A stretch of 47,681 nucleotides of DNA from Saprospiraceae bacterium (GCA_020436835.1 JAGQWZ010000021.1:1-47681); one strand, 5' to 3'; shown: positions 8,555 to 18,003, counted from the first letter of the stretch. Made by a program: numbers and translations. The notes: a model not told the origin generated them from the sequence alone.

Positions 8555-11500
8555 ATGACCATTGACAGACATCCCCCATCCATTGACCTCCGGTATATCC
8601 TGGCCGTTGTGGTCATGCTCAGTTTTGGGTATCTCAAAGCTCAAACTGATTTGTTTATATCGGAGTATCTTGAATCCCCCGGTAGTAAATGTATCGAGAT
8701 CTTTAACCCCACCAATAGCACCATCAACTTAAGCGGAGTTTACCGCCTCAGAATGGGATTTAATGGCGGGACTCTTATCACCAAAAGCAATCTTACCGGA
8801 AGTATCTCCCCCAAACAGACACATGTGGTTTGCACCAGCGGCTCCTCTTTCTCCTATGATCAAAGCATGGGGGCAGTGGGTCACAATGGAAATGATGTGG
8901 TGGTCCTTGAAAAAAATATGATCCCGATCGATATCCTTGGCAACATAGGGTGTGATCCCGGAGGGGCATGGACTGCTCCCGGGTTGTCAACTATGGGCAT
9001 GTCCCTGGTCAGGAAGGGATGTGTTACGGATGGCATGAGCAACGATCCACCGGATTCCCCTTGCACCTTTCCAAGCTTATCATTCGAATGGGTTGGCTTT
9101 TCAGCCGGTACTTCGCGACTTGGAACCCACGGCTTTTTGTACGGAGGACTGACAATAAATGAAATTGATCCCGCCAACTGCGGAGGTGATGACGGAGAAA
9201 TCATCATTCAGGCGAATGGAGAAGGCCTGGAGTATTCAATCAATGGAACAGCAGGACCTTTTATTACATCAGGGATTTTCAATGATTTAATGGCAGGCTC
9301 TTATGACGTTATAGTAAGAGTCTCCGATGATCCCGGGTGCTTTTTGACCGGCCAGGCAACTTTAATTGAAGGGCCCTTGCCGGTGATACAAGATATTCAG
9401 TCTTACGATCCGACAGATTGTAATCTGAATGATGGGTCAATCCTAATCACCGCCTCAGGAGTTAACCTGGAGTACAGCATTAATAATGGAAGCTCGTTTC
9501 AGTCCAGCCCAACCTTCACCGGACTGGCTCCGGACAGTTATGATCTCGTGATCCGAGAAGTAAGCGCAGTAAATTGTTTTGTTAATAATACCGCAGTCAT
9601 ATCTGCACTATCGGATCCTGAGGTACAATCTATTAATCTCAATGATGTATCCGACTGTGGAACCCAAGATGGTTCTATTATAATCAATGCAACTCCGGCA
9701 GGCCTGGAATATTCCATAGATAACGGATCGTCCTGGAATGCTACCCCAACATTTGCAAATCTACCCGGTGGAGTCTACCAGATCGTGGTGCGCAAGTCTT
9801 CTGCTCCGGCATGCCGGGAGACCGCAACAGCTTCGATCAATGCTCCTTCACCTCCGCTAGCCCAGATCAGTTCGATAGACAATGCCGATTGTAAAGGCTC
9901 GGCAAATGGTCGTATTACCCTCAGTGTCGCCGGTGGTACGGGAAGTTACCAATATAATTGGTCTGGTCCGTCCGTGGTTGGTAATGTGGCCACTGCTCTT
10001 AATCTGGCGGCAGGAGATTACTATGTTACCGTATCGGATTTGAGTTATCCCGGATGCCAGGATATGGTTGATCAAATCCGGATCGCAGAACCAACCAACG
10101 ATCCTCCGATTCCCAATTTGATGCCTTTTTCTGATCTATGTGAATTGGGAACCCCCATACCACTAGATCCCAATCCGGATGGTTTCACCGGGAGCTGGTC
10201 CGGGCCAGGTGTCAATGGCAACCAGTTTTCTCCGGAAGGATTGCAGGGGTCCCTCGAATTGACGTTCCAGCCGGCAGCGGGAGTCTGCGCTCAAGCTACA
10301 AGTACATCCGTGTTTGTTGTCGCCGCTGTAACCCCCGATCTCCAGGTAATACCCAATCTTTGTGCGAATGAATCTCCGATTGCTCTGGATATGATTCAAG
10401 GTGGTATAAGAGGAATCTGGACAGGCCAGGGAGTCTTAAATAATATCTTCTCTCCTCTTGGTCTCAATGGTAACATTGCATTAGATTTCATTGTAGATGC
10501 AGATCAGTGTGCCAATAATGCCGGGAAGATTGCCAAGGTATTTCCGGTCCAAATTCCTTTTCTGGATCCCTTCTCTACTATCTGTAATGATGATCCTCCA
10601 CTACCCCTCCCGCGACTTCAGGATCAAATCCTGGGAGATTGGTACGGCCCTGGCGTCGACAATAACCTATTTGATCCAACGGATCTATCCGGTATCATAA
10701 CCCTGGAATTTTTGCCTGCAGCCAATCAATGTGCAGAACCAAACCGCCAGACTATTGAAGTTGGTACCAATCCCGAAGTCTCAATAATCGCAAACAATCC
10801 TACCTGCTTTGGTCAGGCAAATGGCAAGTTGGAACTGATTATTGACGGAGGTAAAGCCCCATATTTGATAGACTGGGACCATGATGGCTTCGGCGATTTC
10901 AATGATCCATTCATTCTTACAGATCTGGATATCGGTAATTATTCCGCGAGAATCATAGATGAAAACAGATGCCTCACTGAGATGACAGCGGATCTGGAGC
11001 AACCTGACGCACTCAGTGTGAGCCTGGTTACGATACACGAAAGTCAAGCTGGTGTCAGAGACGGAGAGATCAAAGCTCATGTGAGTGGAGGGACTCCACC
11101 GTATAAATTTGAGTGGGATACCGGAACAACCGGGGATTTCATTTCAAACCTGGGTGAAGGAGAATACCGGATCACGATTACAGATGACAACGGTTGTCAG
11201 GTTTCAGAACTTGCTACGATAAATTCCGGCAATTGTGCTTTGAGTGCATCGATCCAAAGCACAAACCCAAGTTGTCATGGCTCAATCGATGGATCTGCTG
11301 AAATTACTGTGCAGGGAGGATTATCACCTCTCCATTTCCAATGGTCTCACATACCCACCACGGATACAAACCGGGTCACAGACCTTCCAGCTGGAAATTA
11401 CGAGGTGACCATCTCCGATGCCGGTGGTTGTGAAGAAGTACAATCACTGCAAATTGATCAGCCTGATACACTCGTAAGCCTTCTCAATGTCTTTCCCCAA

Positions 11501-14065
11501 TCAACAGCAGGATCTTCGGATGCCATGATATCCGTAAAAACAACAGGCGGCACAGAACCTTACCGGTGGCAATGGAGTAATGGTGATTCAACAGATCTTA
11601 TTACCGGTTTGTTACCAGGCATCTACCGTCTGACCACGACGGATGCTCTCGGCTGTATTCATTTGGAGGAGACTCAGATCGAAGGTTTTGACTGTGCGGT
11701 AAACCTCCAGATTTTGACAAAACCGGCATCCTGTGCCCTTAGTCTGGATGGAGAGATTGAGGTAACAGTCATTGGTAGTACACATCCTGTTAAGTTCAGC
11801 TGGAGTCATGATAACACCCTTGATACAAATATTGTAACCGGTCTTCCTGGCGGAATCTATCAAGTGACGATGGTAGACGCCAATGATTGCATCGCCTCAG
11901 ACACTGTGACCGTAATGGCACCAACACCCCTTGATTTGTCTTTTTCGACGACCACTCCGGGTGCAGATCAAAAGGATGGTCAGATTATGAGTCAGGTGTC
12001 CGGGGGTACCCCACCCTACATCTGGAGCTGGAGTACCGGTGACATTTCCCAGGATATTGACCAATTGGATTTTGGTACCTATCACCTGACAGTGACTGAT
12101 GCCGGTGGTTGTTCAATCGTTGAATCAGTAATCCTCTCCGGTCAAATCGATCAGGACTGTGACCTTGGATTTACCGTGATCACTGATTCGGTAAGCTGTG
12201 CCGGCAATAAAAATGGAGTGGCGCAAGTCGTGATCAGCTCAGGTACAAGCCCATTTTCGGTGAGTTGGAGTCATGACCCGGGCGAACATCAGATGAAGAT
12301 CGAAGACCTGGCTGCCGGCACTTATGCGGTGACCGTAACTGATAGAGACATGTGTGAAGAAAATCAGGTTTTTGAAATTGGGGAACCCGAGCTCTTAAGA
12401 TTGTCGTTTGATGCAGAGAATGAGACCGCAATTGGGGCAAAAGATGGCTATATCGTGGTAACCCCATTTGGAGGCACACCTCCCTATACTTTTGAATGGA
12501 ACACCGGACAGGCTCTCGATAGTATAGGCAGCCTGAAACCCGGTACCTACAGTGTGACCGTAACTGATTCGCATGGATGTGTCTGGTCGAGATCGACAAT
12601 GATCAATGCAGCTGATTGTACCTTACTGAGCAATGTGTCCGCCCGCCCGGCAAAATGCTATGGAGAAGCCAGTGGGACCGCCAGACTTGACATCACCACG
12701 CTCGATTTTCCAGTGAGTATCCAATGGTCTCACGATACAACACTCACCAGAAATGTCGCTGAAAGTCTGCCTGCCGGAAACTACAGTGTTACGATCACTG
12801 ACCAAATTGGATGCCGGCATACCTGGTCTTATGCCATCGCAGAACCAGATTCTTTGAGCCTGGGGTTCTTTGTCAATCACCAATCTGAAAAAGGTAAGGA
12901 TGACGGATCTGCCCAGGTTTTGATCCAGGGAGGTACACCCGGTTATTCCATTTTTTGGGACAACGGATCAAATAATAAATTGATTGAGGACCTGGCTCCC
13001 GGAACGTATTTCGTCACAGTCGTGGATGATAATGGATGCAGCAAGGAAGATTCGATCGAAATCTTCAGCTCGGAGCAATGCCGGTTGGAAGCAAACCTTT
13101 CGGCGACTGCGTCCGGTTGTGACATGGCCAGCGGTAGTGTAATGGCCCAACCAGTGAATACGCGCGGTGCACCGGCATTCCGTTGGAGTACTTCGGATCT
13201 GGACAAGGGTCCCTTTGTTGAAAACCTGGCACCCGGCACCTATTGGGTCGAAGTAGAGGACGACTTCTGTTTGGCCAGGGACACTATATCCATCGAAGTC
13301 AATGACATCAGGTCGATTTCTTACAACCTCAAACAATCGGTATGTGATCCAACCGCCAACGAATTGATCATAGGAGCTGTATCTGGTGGTCAGCAGCCTT
13401 ATGAATACTACCTGGACGAAGATCAAACAAAGGTGGATCAGCCCATCCTAATGCAGCCGGGAATCCATATGCTACAGGTTGTTGATGGCACCGGTTGCGT
13501 CCTTACGGACACATTTACCGTACAAAGTGACCAACTTCAAATAACGCGGGATACAACGATTAAGAAAGGGGCCACTATTGTATTGGAGGCTGAATACTCC
13601 GCCGATTCCACCAGGGCACAATATGGTTGGAGAGCCCGGACGGGCGAGCTTTGCCGGTCTTGTCTATCCACTTCTGTCAGTCCATTGGAGTCAGAGACTT
13701 ATACATTCTTTTACCGGGAAAGCGATGGCTGCCGGTTTGAAGAAAAGTTGAGAGTCACTGTGTCTGAGCAAGATCTGTTTTATATCCCTAATGCTTTCAC
13801 CTTGAATGGAGATGGATTAAACGATGCCTTCATCATATTTGATACCTATGACCTGATTGAAGAAGTAGCGAGCCTGGAAATCTTTGATCGTAGGGGAGTC
13901 CGGATCTACCAGACCATACACCTGCCTGGTAATGAGGAAGCTCCGGGATTTTCCCAAATCATGCAAGATGCGATCGCTCCGCAAGTTTATATTTATCGGG
14001 CCCATATCAGATTTAAGCAGGGATTTGAAAGGATCGTAACCGGCGATTTCACTCTCCTAAAATGA
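8555..14065 (+). CDS. Giant T9SS-secreted adhesin: lamin-tail domain, alternating SprB repeats, gliding-motility-associated C-terminal domain
   Basis: The frame opens at TTG 8441, but ATG 8555 gives a real signal peptide (YILAVVVMLSFGYLKAQ), so I use that start; the protein is 1836 residues. In order it shows: a lamin-tail-like domain (DLFISEYLESPG, about 30-200); three repeats around LEYSI(N/D)NGS; one SprB repeat; three repeats with G-x-W-x-G-x-GV and LxF; then about eleven SprB modules. In these, a Cys-containing type (CHGSIDG ... WSH) alternates with a type lacking that Cys (GGTPPYxFEW). A Cys-poor linker domain leads to the C-terminal CHU_C domain starting YIPNAFTLNGDGLNDAF. That domain marks export by T9SS and surface attachment. 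Likely roles are adhesion or gliding, as for SprB in Flavobacterium johnsoniae; this is inference. Confidence 0.92.
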   Translation: MTIDRHPPSIDLRYILAVVVMLSFGYLKAQTDLFISEYLESPGSKCIEIFNPTNSTINLSGVYRLRMGFNGGTLITKSNLTGSISPKQTHVVCTSGSSFSYDQSMGAVGHNGNDVVVLEKNMIPIDILGNIGCDPGGAWTAPGLSTMGMSLVRKGCVTDGMSNDPPDSPCTFPSLSFEWVGFSAGTSRLGTHGFLYGGLTINEIDPANCGGDDGEIIIQANGEGLEYSINGTAGPFITSGIFNDLMAGSYDVIVRVSDDPGCFLTGQATLIEGPLPVIQDIQSYDPTDCNLNDGSILITASGVNLEYSINNGSSFQSSPTFTGLAPDSYDLVIREVSAVNCFVNNTAVISALSDPEVQSINLNDVSDCGTQDGSIIINATPAGLEYSIDNGSSWNATPTFANLPGGVYQIVVRKSSAPACRETATASINAPSPPLAQISSIDNADCKGSANGRITLSVAGGTGSYQYNWSGPSVVGNVATALNLAAGDYYVTVSDLSYPGCQDMVDQIRIAEPTNDPPIPNLMPFSDLCELGTPIPLDPNPDGFTGSWSGPGVNGNQFSPEGLQGSLELTFQPAAGVCAQATSTSVFVVAAVTPDLQVIPNLCANESPIALDMIQGGIRGIWTGQGVLNNIFSPLGLNGNIALDFIVDADQCANNAGKIAKVFPVQIPFLDPFSTICNDDPPLPLPRLQDQILGDWYGPGVDNNLFDPTDLSGIITLEFLPAANQCAEPNRQTIEVGTNPEVSIIANNPTCFGQANGKLELIIDGGKAPYLIDWDHDGFGDFNDPFILTDLDIGNYSARIIDENRCLTEMTADLEQPDALSVSLVTIHESQAGVRDGEIKAHVSGGTPPYKFEWDTGTTGDFISNLGEGEYRITITDDNGCQVSELATINSGNCALSASIQSTNPSCHGSIDGSAEITVQGGLSPLHFQWSHIPTTDTNRVTDLPAGNYEVTISDAGGCEEVQSLQIDQPDTLVSLLNVFPQSTAGSSDAMISVKTTGGTEPYRWQWSNGDSTDLITGLLPGIYRLTTTDALGCIHLEETQIEGFDCAVNLQILTKPASCALSLDGEIEVTVIGSTHPVKFSWSHDNTLDTNIVTGLPGGIYQVTMVDANDCIASDTVTVMAPTPLDLSFSTTTPGADQKDGQIMSQVSGGTPPYIWSWSTGDISQDIDQLDFGTYHLTVTDAGGCSIVESVILSGQIDQDCDLGFTVITDSVSCAGNKNGVAQVVISSGTSPFSVSWSHDPGEHQMKIEDLAAGTYAVTVTDRDMCEENQVFEIGEPELLRLSFDAENETAIGAKDGYIVVTPFGGTPPYTFEWNTGQALDSIGSLKPGTYSVTVTDSHGCVWSRSTMINAADCTLLSNVSARPAKCYGEASGTARLDITTLDFPVSIQWSHDTTLTRNVAESLPAGNYSVTITDQIGCRHTWSYAIAEPDSLSLGFFVNHQSEKGKDDGSAQVLIQGGTPGYSIFWDNGSNNKLIEDLAPGTYFVTVVDDNGCSKEDSIEIFSSEQCRLEANLSATASGCDMASGSVMAQPVNTRGAPAFRWSTSDLDKGPFVENLAPGTYWVEVEDDFCLARDTISIEVNDIRSISYNLKQSVCDPTANELIIGAVSGGQQPYEYYLDEDQTKVDQPILMQPGIHMLQVVDGTGCVLTDTFTVQSDQLQITRDTTIKKGATIVLEAEYSADSTRAQYGWRARTGELCRSCLSTSVSPLESETYTFFYRESDGCRFEEKLRVTVSEQDLFYIPNAFTLNGDGLNDAFIIFDTYDLIEEVASLEIFDRRGVRIYQTIHLPGNEEAPGFSQIMQDAIAPQVYIYRAHIRFKQGFERIVTGDFTLLK

Positions 14066-14103
14066 AATTAGGTGAGATCCATTTTCTGTTAACAAAAACC
14101 TAT

Positions 14104-14181
14104 CGTTTCCGAAACGGAATCATAATTTCCTAAAATCACCCGAACGGGTGAGTAATGAACTTAACGGGCATTGTACTTTTG
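14104..14181 (+). promoter_or_regulatory. Two palindromes and a -7 box upstream of the crystallin-like gene
   Basis: CGTTTC-C-GAAACG (14104-14116) and CACCCG-AA-CGGGTG (14137-14150) are perfect dyads. They are followed by TACTTTTG (14174-14181), an exact TAnnTTTG -7 box, about 40 bases before the ATG at 14222. No TTG is found at the right distance, so the promoter may need an activator; the dyads are candidate operator sites. Confidence 0.45.
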
Positions 14182-14221
14182 AGAAATCAAAATATATCAT
14201 CAACGTCTAACACCAAAAATC

Positions 14222-15700
14222 ATGAAATCAATTTATATTTTATTTTTTGCATTAGTTGCCGCAATATCATTTCCTCCCCTGGTTGAGGCAGGAAATTTTA
14301 ATGACGATTGGACCTGCTACACTTCCAATAATTACCGGGGAAGTAAGAAAATGATGAACGCAGGGGAATACGAAAACTGCAGTAATTGGAAATACTACTC
14401 ATGGAAATCCAACTGCTGTGTAAAATTCTATTTCTACTACCGGGATGGGAATAAAGGAGAAAAAGTACTCTGTGGAGATGTACGCGATCTAAAAAATGAA
14501 ATGCGTCAGTGGGGAAATTTAAAGTATGGATACCAGGGAGGATGGAGAAATATTTATAAGGCTGTTTTTTATTGTGAGGGAAATAATGATTATGCTGAAA
14601 ATAATAATCACAACAACCATAACAATAATAATAACGGCAATCACAATAATAATCGCGGAGGCAACTACAATGACATGTTACGTAAAGGACAGTGTGTGGT
14701 TTGGCGGGACCAGGGATACAAGAATGACTATGAAGGTTTTATGCCGGAAAAGAAATACTATCCTCGCAATTTAAGATACAAATTCTGGAGCCTGCAGTGT
14801 CCTGATAATTATGAGGTGTATTGGGTTTACAAGTCACGGAATGGCCGCGAGGAAGAGTATACCTGTGATGGTAAAATATCTGACCTTCGTTCTCATTTTA
14901 ATCGCTGGAATGTGAACAATAAAAATAATGCCTGGGACTACGTACAGTACTTTGAAATCCGTAAAAAAGGCATGGGTGGAAATAATCATGCCGGCAATAA
15001 TAACCATAACAATAACAACGGCGGCGGAAATTACAACGAATTGTTGCGCAAAGGTCAATGTGTAGTCTGGCAAGATCAGGGGTATAAGAATAATTATGAA
15101 GGATTTATGCCTGGCAAAAAGTATTATCCTCGTAATCTAAATTACAAATTCTGGAGCCTGCAGTGCCCCGACAACTACGAAGTATATTGGGTATATAAGT
15201 CAAGAAATGGACGAGAAGAAGAATATACCTGTGATGGTAAAATATCTGACCTCCGATCTCATTTCAACCGCTGGAATGTAAATAATCGAAATAACGCCTG
15301 GGACTATGTCCAGTATTTTGAAATCCGTAAAAAGGGCATGGGTGGAAACAACTATGGCAAAGAGGAAGATTACAAAAATAAGGACTGGTACAACAAATAT
15401 CGAAATGGAGGCTATATCGTCTTTACTCAATATAGATATTACGACGGCAGATATGCCGGTAAGACTCCAGGGGACTATGACCACCGAAAATTGGGATTTT
15501 ATCCCCAATCGATATTCATACCGAGTTACTCCATATATCTTGTACTTGAGTACAAGGCACGGAACGGACGCAATGAAAGTATCACAATAAAAGAAAGTAT
15601 CGCTGATCTGGGTAAATACCTTTATGACAAAGGAGTATATCGAGACTACGAGAAAGATCCCTATAAAGCGATCACTCGCCTGGCAGTGATCCGGCAGTAG
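14222..15700 (+). CDS. Secreted four-module protein resembling beta/gamma-crystallin domains, with Asn/His-rich linkers
   Basis: This is a 492-residue exported protein with a signal peptide ending near residue 23 (PPLVEA-GN). Four related modules lie at about 26-120, 149-251, 271-373 and 385-492. Each reads as paired Greek-key halves: an aromatic-rich strand then YxxxYEG or NYRG, a (G/P)xxYxxR turn, a strand, then a YKSRNGRxE turn and a (K/E)(I/S)(S/A)DL segment. This pattern is that of beta/gamma-crystallins, although the calcium motif (N/D-N/D-X-X-S/T-S) is degenerate. Modules 2 and 3 differ at only 7 of 107 residues. Between modules 1-2 and 2-3 run Asn/His/Gly-rich linkers (about 121-148 and 252-270). 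Cys residues (C158, C193, C215 in module 2) recur. No T9SS tail is seen, so it may go to the periplasm or outside by another route. Family assignment is inference. Confidence 0.65.
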   Translation: MKSIYILFFALVAAISFPPLVEAGNFNDDWTCYTSNNYRGSKKMMNAGEYENCSNWKYYSWKSNCCVKFYFYYRDGNKGEKVLCGDVRDLKNEMRQWGNLKYGYQGGWRNIYKAVFYCEGNNDYAENNNHNNHNNNNNGNHNNNRGGNYNDMLRKGQCVVWRDQGYKNDYEGFMPEKKYYPRNLRYKFWSLQCPDNYEVYWVYKSRNGREEEYTCDGKISDLRSHFNRWNVNNKNNAWDYVQYFEIRKKGMGGNNHAGNNNHNNNNGGGNYNELLRKGQCVVWQDQGYKNNYEGFMPGKKYYPRNLNYKFWSLQCPDNYEVYWVYKSRNGREEEYTCDGKISDLRSHFNRWNVNNRNNAWDYVQYFEIRKKGMGGNNYGKEEDYKNKDWYNKYRNGGYIVFTQYRYYDGRYAGKTPGDYDHRKLGFYPQSIFIPSYSIYLVLEYKARNGRNESITIKESIADLGKYLYDKGVYRDYEKDPYKAITRLAVIRQ

Positions 15701-15720
15701 ATTCCTAACATCATCATTAA

Positions 15721-15756
15721 AAAAAAGAGTACCAGCAATCCGGTGCTCTTTTTTTT
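15721..15756 (+). terminator. Rho-independent terminator after the crystallin-like gene
   Basis: AAGAGTACC and GGTGCTCTT pair (one G-U) around AGCAATCC, followed by eight T. An A-run on the left makes it work in either direction. It lies about 20 bp after the stop codon. Confidence 0.85.
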
Positions 15757-15783
15757 GCCTGTATACAGGGCATTGGTATTAAA

Positions 15784-15799
15784 TCTCTAACTTTAGAGA
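15784..15799 (+). promoter_or_regulatory. Dyad operator candidate before the gluconolactonase-like gene
   Basis: TCTCTAA and TTAGAGA are perfect complements separated by CT, 12 bases before the ATG at 15812. The dyad contains TAACTTTA, a near match to the -7 box, so a bound protein would cover the promoter. Confidence 0.35.
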
Positions 15800-15811
15800 A
15801 AACAGACCCTC

Positions 15812-16843
15812 ATGCGGACTTTGTTGTATTTTTCACTTCTGGTATTCATAGGATGTCAACCAAAGCCTGGCTCTGATAAAAACGAAGGTTCTCCGGCTGA
15901 ACAATCAGATGCTCCACCATTCGGTCACATCGAACGTCTCGATCCTGAATTGGATCAACTGATCCCGCAAACCGCAGAAATAGAAGTCCTTTCCGAAGGC
16001 TACGATTGGACAGAGGGACCGCTATGGCTAAAGTCAGAAAATATGCTACTCTTCAGTGACATCCCAAAGAACTCAATTTTCAAATGGAAGGAAGGCGAGG
16101 GAGCCAGCCTCTACCTGAAGCCTTCGGGTTATACAGGCAATTCGCGACGTGAAGGAGAACCAGGGTCGAATGGACTGCTGCTTAATCAGCAAAATCAGTT
16201 GATCCTTTGTCAGCATGGTGATCGGCAGATCGGCAGAATGACGAGTGCTGTCGACAACCCTCAAGCCTCTTTTGAAACGATAGTGGACAGTTATAAGGGT
16301 AAAAGATTCAACAGTCCCAATGATGGGACTTTTAGTAATTCCGGAGATCTGTATTTCACCGACCCGCCCTATGGCCTGGAGGGTAATATGGACGATCCCT
16401 CCAAGGAAATACCCTTTCAGGGAGTTTATCGAGTGAAAGCTGGCACGAATGAAGCCGAATTGTTGATAGACAGCATTACCAGACCCAATGGAATCGCCCT
16501 TTCACCGGATGAAAGCAAGCTATATGTCGCTTGCAGTGATCCTGAAAAGGCAGTGTGGTACGTTTATTCCCTTGAAAACGGTTCACCGGGTCAGGGAAGT
16601 ATTTTTTACGATGCTACCGGTTTGGTTGGTTCGGAGAAAGGGTTGCCAGACGGTATGAAAACCCACAGCTCGGGCGCTATTTTTGCCACAGGACCAGGCG
16701 GTGTCTGGATCTTTAATGCCGGTGGGAAAGTGCTGGGTAAAATAAAGACGGGCCAGGCTACTGCAAACTGTGCCTTTGACACGGCCGAAAACTATCTTTA
16801 CATCACGGCCGACATGTACATCTTACGAGTGAAATTAACCTGA
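15812..16843 (+). CDS. SMP-30/gluconolactonase family lipoprotein
   Basis: This is a 343-residue six-bladed propeller enzyme. Family members hydrolyse sugar lactones, such as glucono-1,5-lactone, using one divalent metal. The expected ligands are visible: Glu68 in TEGP, Asn170 in SPND, Asn226 in RPNGI and Asp280 in LPDGM. A lipoprotein signal with FIGC (Cys15) is followed by a charged, Ser/Pro-rich tether, so it should act outside the cytoplasm on the outer or inner membrane. The YFTDPPYGL segment is typical of the family. A strong terminator before it and the palindrome at 15784-15799 suggest it has its own control. The actual lactone substrate is unknown. It is followed by the ada gene on the same strand, 86 bp on, with a separate promoter. 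Confidence 0.87.
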   Translation: MRTLLYFSLLVFIGCQPKPGSDKNEGSPAEQSDAPPFGHIERLDPELDQLIPQTAEIEVLSEGYDWTEGPLWLKSENMLLFSDIPKNSIFKWKEGEGASLYLKPSGYTGNSRREGEPGSNGLLLNQQNQLILCQHGDRQIGRMTSAVDNPQASFETIVDSYKGKRFNSPNDGTFSNSGDLYFTDPPYGLEGNMDDPSKEIPFQGVYRVKAGTNEAELLIDSITRPNGIALSPDESKLYVACSDPEKAVWYVYSLENGSPGQGSIFYDATGLVGSEKGLPDGMKTHSSGAIFATGPGGVWIFNAGGKVLGKIKTGQATANCAFDTAENYLYITADMYILRVKLT

Positions 16844-16881
16844 TAGTCGAATCTTTCTGGAAATGGTCGTTCATTTTTCGG

Positions 16882-16912
16882 TTGACCGGTTCTTATGAAT
16901 GAAAGAACTTTG
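16882..16912 (+). promoter_or_regulatory. Likely promoter of the ada gene
   Basis: TTG near 16882 is followed about 20 bases later by GAACTTTG, one mismatch from the TAnnTTTG -7 box. The ATG at 16930 is about 20 bases further on. Confidence 0.4.
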
Positions 16913-16929
16913 TCGTAAAAACCTAGCAA

Positions 16930-18003
16930 ATGTCGAAATCAGCTTCCTTGCCACCCGAAAATGAAATGTATAAGGCGCTAGTCCGGCGAGATACTTCTTA
17001 TGAGGGCGTCTTTTTTGTTGGTGTTAAGACCACTGGAATATTTTGCCGACCAACGTGCCGGGCAAGAAAACCTAAGAGACAAAACACCGAGTTCTTCCGG
17101 ACAACAAAAGAAGCATTGGATCATGGCTATCGTGCCTGCAAAGTTTGCGATCCGATGCTCAACCCGGGTACTACCCCCAGTTGGATCTCCAACCTGATCC
17201 ATGAGATTCATCAACATCCCGATAAAAATATCCGGGATTGGCAGTTGCGTGAACGTCAACTTGATCCGGTCAAGGTAAGACGTTGGTTTCATAAAACCCA
17301 TGGGATAACCTTCCACGCGTATCAACGTTCTCTCAGACTGAACCATGCTTTCGGGAGGCTGCAAAAGGGTGAAAAAATTACGGATACGGCTTACGATTTG
17401 GGATATGAGTCTTTGAGTGGTTTCACTGATGCTTTCAAGAAGAAGCTGGGATTTTCTCCAGGAGAAAGTGGTAATCAAATCATCGTGAATATGATTCGTT
17501 TTGACACGCCTCTGGGACCAATGGTAGGAGGAGCCACCAGTCAGGGCATATGCCTCCTGGAGTTCGCCGACCGTAGGATGCTGGAAACTCAGATTAAAAA
17601 GATCAAACGATACTTCGCTGCCCAGTTTATTCCCGGGATGAATCCCCATCTGGAATCACTCTCCCGGCAACTTAAGGAATATTTTATGGGCCAAAGAAGT
17701 GATTTTGAAGTACCTCTGCTATACCCGGGGACCGAGTTTCAGATGAAAGTGTGGGAAAACCTGTGCAAAATTCCCGTCGGCCAGACTCGATCTTATACGC
17801 AACAGGCTATTGCCTGTGAGCGACCGAATGCCGTGCGAGCAGTGGCACATGCAAACGGCGATAATCGAATCTCGATCCTCATTCCCTGTCACCGGGTGAT
17901 CGGCGCGGATGGCTCCCTGACGGGATATGGTGGAGGGATATGGCGAAAAAAATGGTTATTGGAGCACGAATCGAGGATGCTCCAAAACCAAACAAAAGGT
18001 TAA
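16930..18003 (+). CDS. ada: Bifunctional Ada-type alkylation-damage regulator and O6-methylguanine-DNA methyltransferase
   Basis: This protein of 357 residues senses and repairs DNA alkylation. The N-terminal Ada domain has the zinc-binding cysteines C39, C43, C70 and C73 (FCRPTC and ACKVC). In E. coli Ada the first of these takes a methyl group from phosphotriesters and switches the protein to an activator. Residues about 85-185 form an AraC-type helix-turn-helix region (VRRWFHKTHGITFHAYQRS, then AYDLGYESLSGFTDAFKKK). Residues about 190-357 are the methyltransferase, with acceptor Cys320 in IPCHRVIG. All three parts are complete. As in E. coli it probably activates its own gene when methylated; that is inference from the family. 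No alkB or alkA gene is next to it. Confidence 0.95.
   Translation: MSKSASLPPENEMYKALVRRDTSYEGVFFVGVKTTGIFCRPTCRARKPKRQNTEFFRTTKEALDHGYRACKVCDPMLNPGTTPSWISNLIHEIHQHPDKNIRDWQLRERQLDPVKVRRWFHKTHGITFHAYQRSLRLNHAFGRLQKGEKITDTAYDLGYESLSGFTDAFKKKLGFSPGESGNQIIVNMIRFDTPLGPMVGGATSQGICLLEFADRRMLETQIKKIKRYFAAQFIPGMNPHLESLSRQLKEYFMGQRSDFEVPLLYPGTEFQMKVWENLCKIPVGQTRSYTQQAIACERPNAVRAVAHANGDNRISILIPCHRVIGADGSLTGYGGGIWRKKWLLEHESRMLQNQTKG

Noticed and set aside
12968-13426. A 152-codon minus-strand frame inside the giant adhesin
   Set aside because: Antisense shadow of repeated SprB coding sequence.
14600-14665. AAC/AAT/CAC-rich tandem stretch as a possible CRISPR or microsatellite
   Set aside because: It is in frame, codes the Asn/His linker, and has no repeat-spacer layout.
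16978-17649. A 223-codon minus-strand frame inside ada
   Set aside because: It lies fully antisense to the Ada zinc and helix-turn-helix domains and has no recognisable features.
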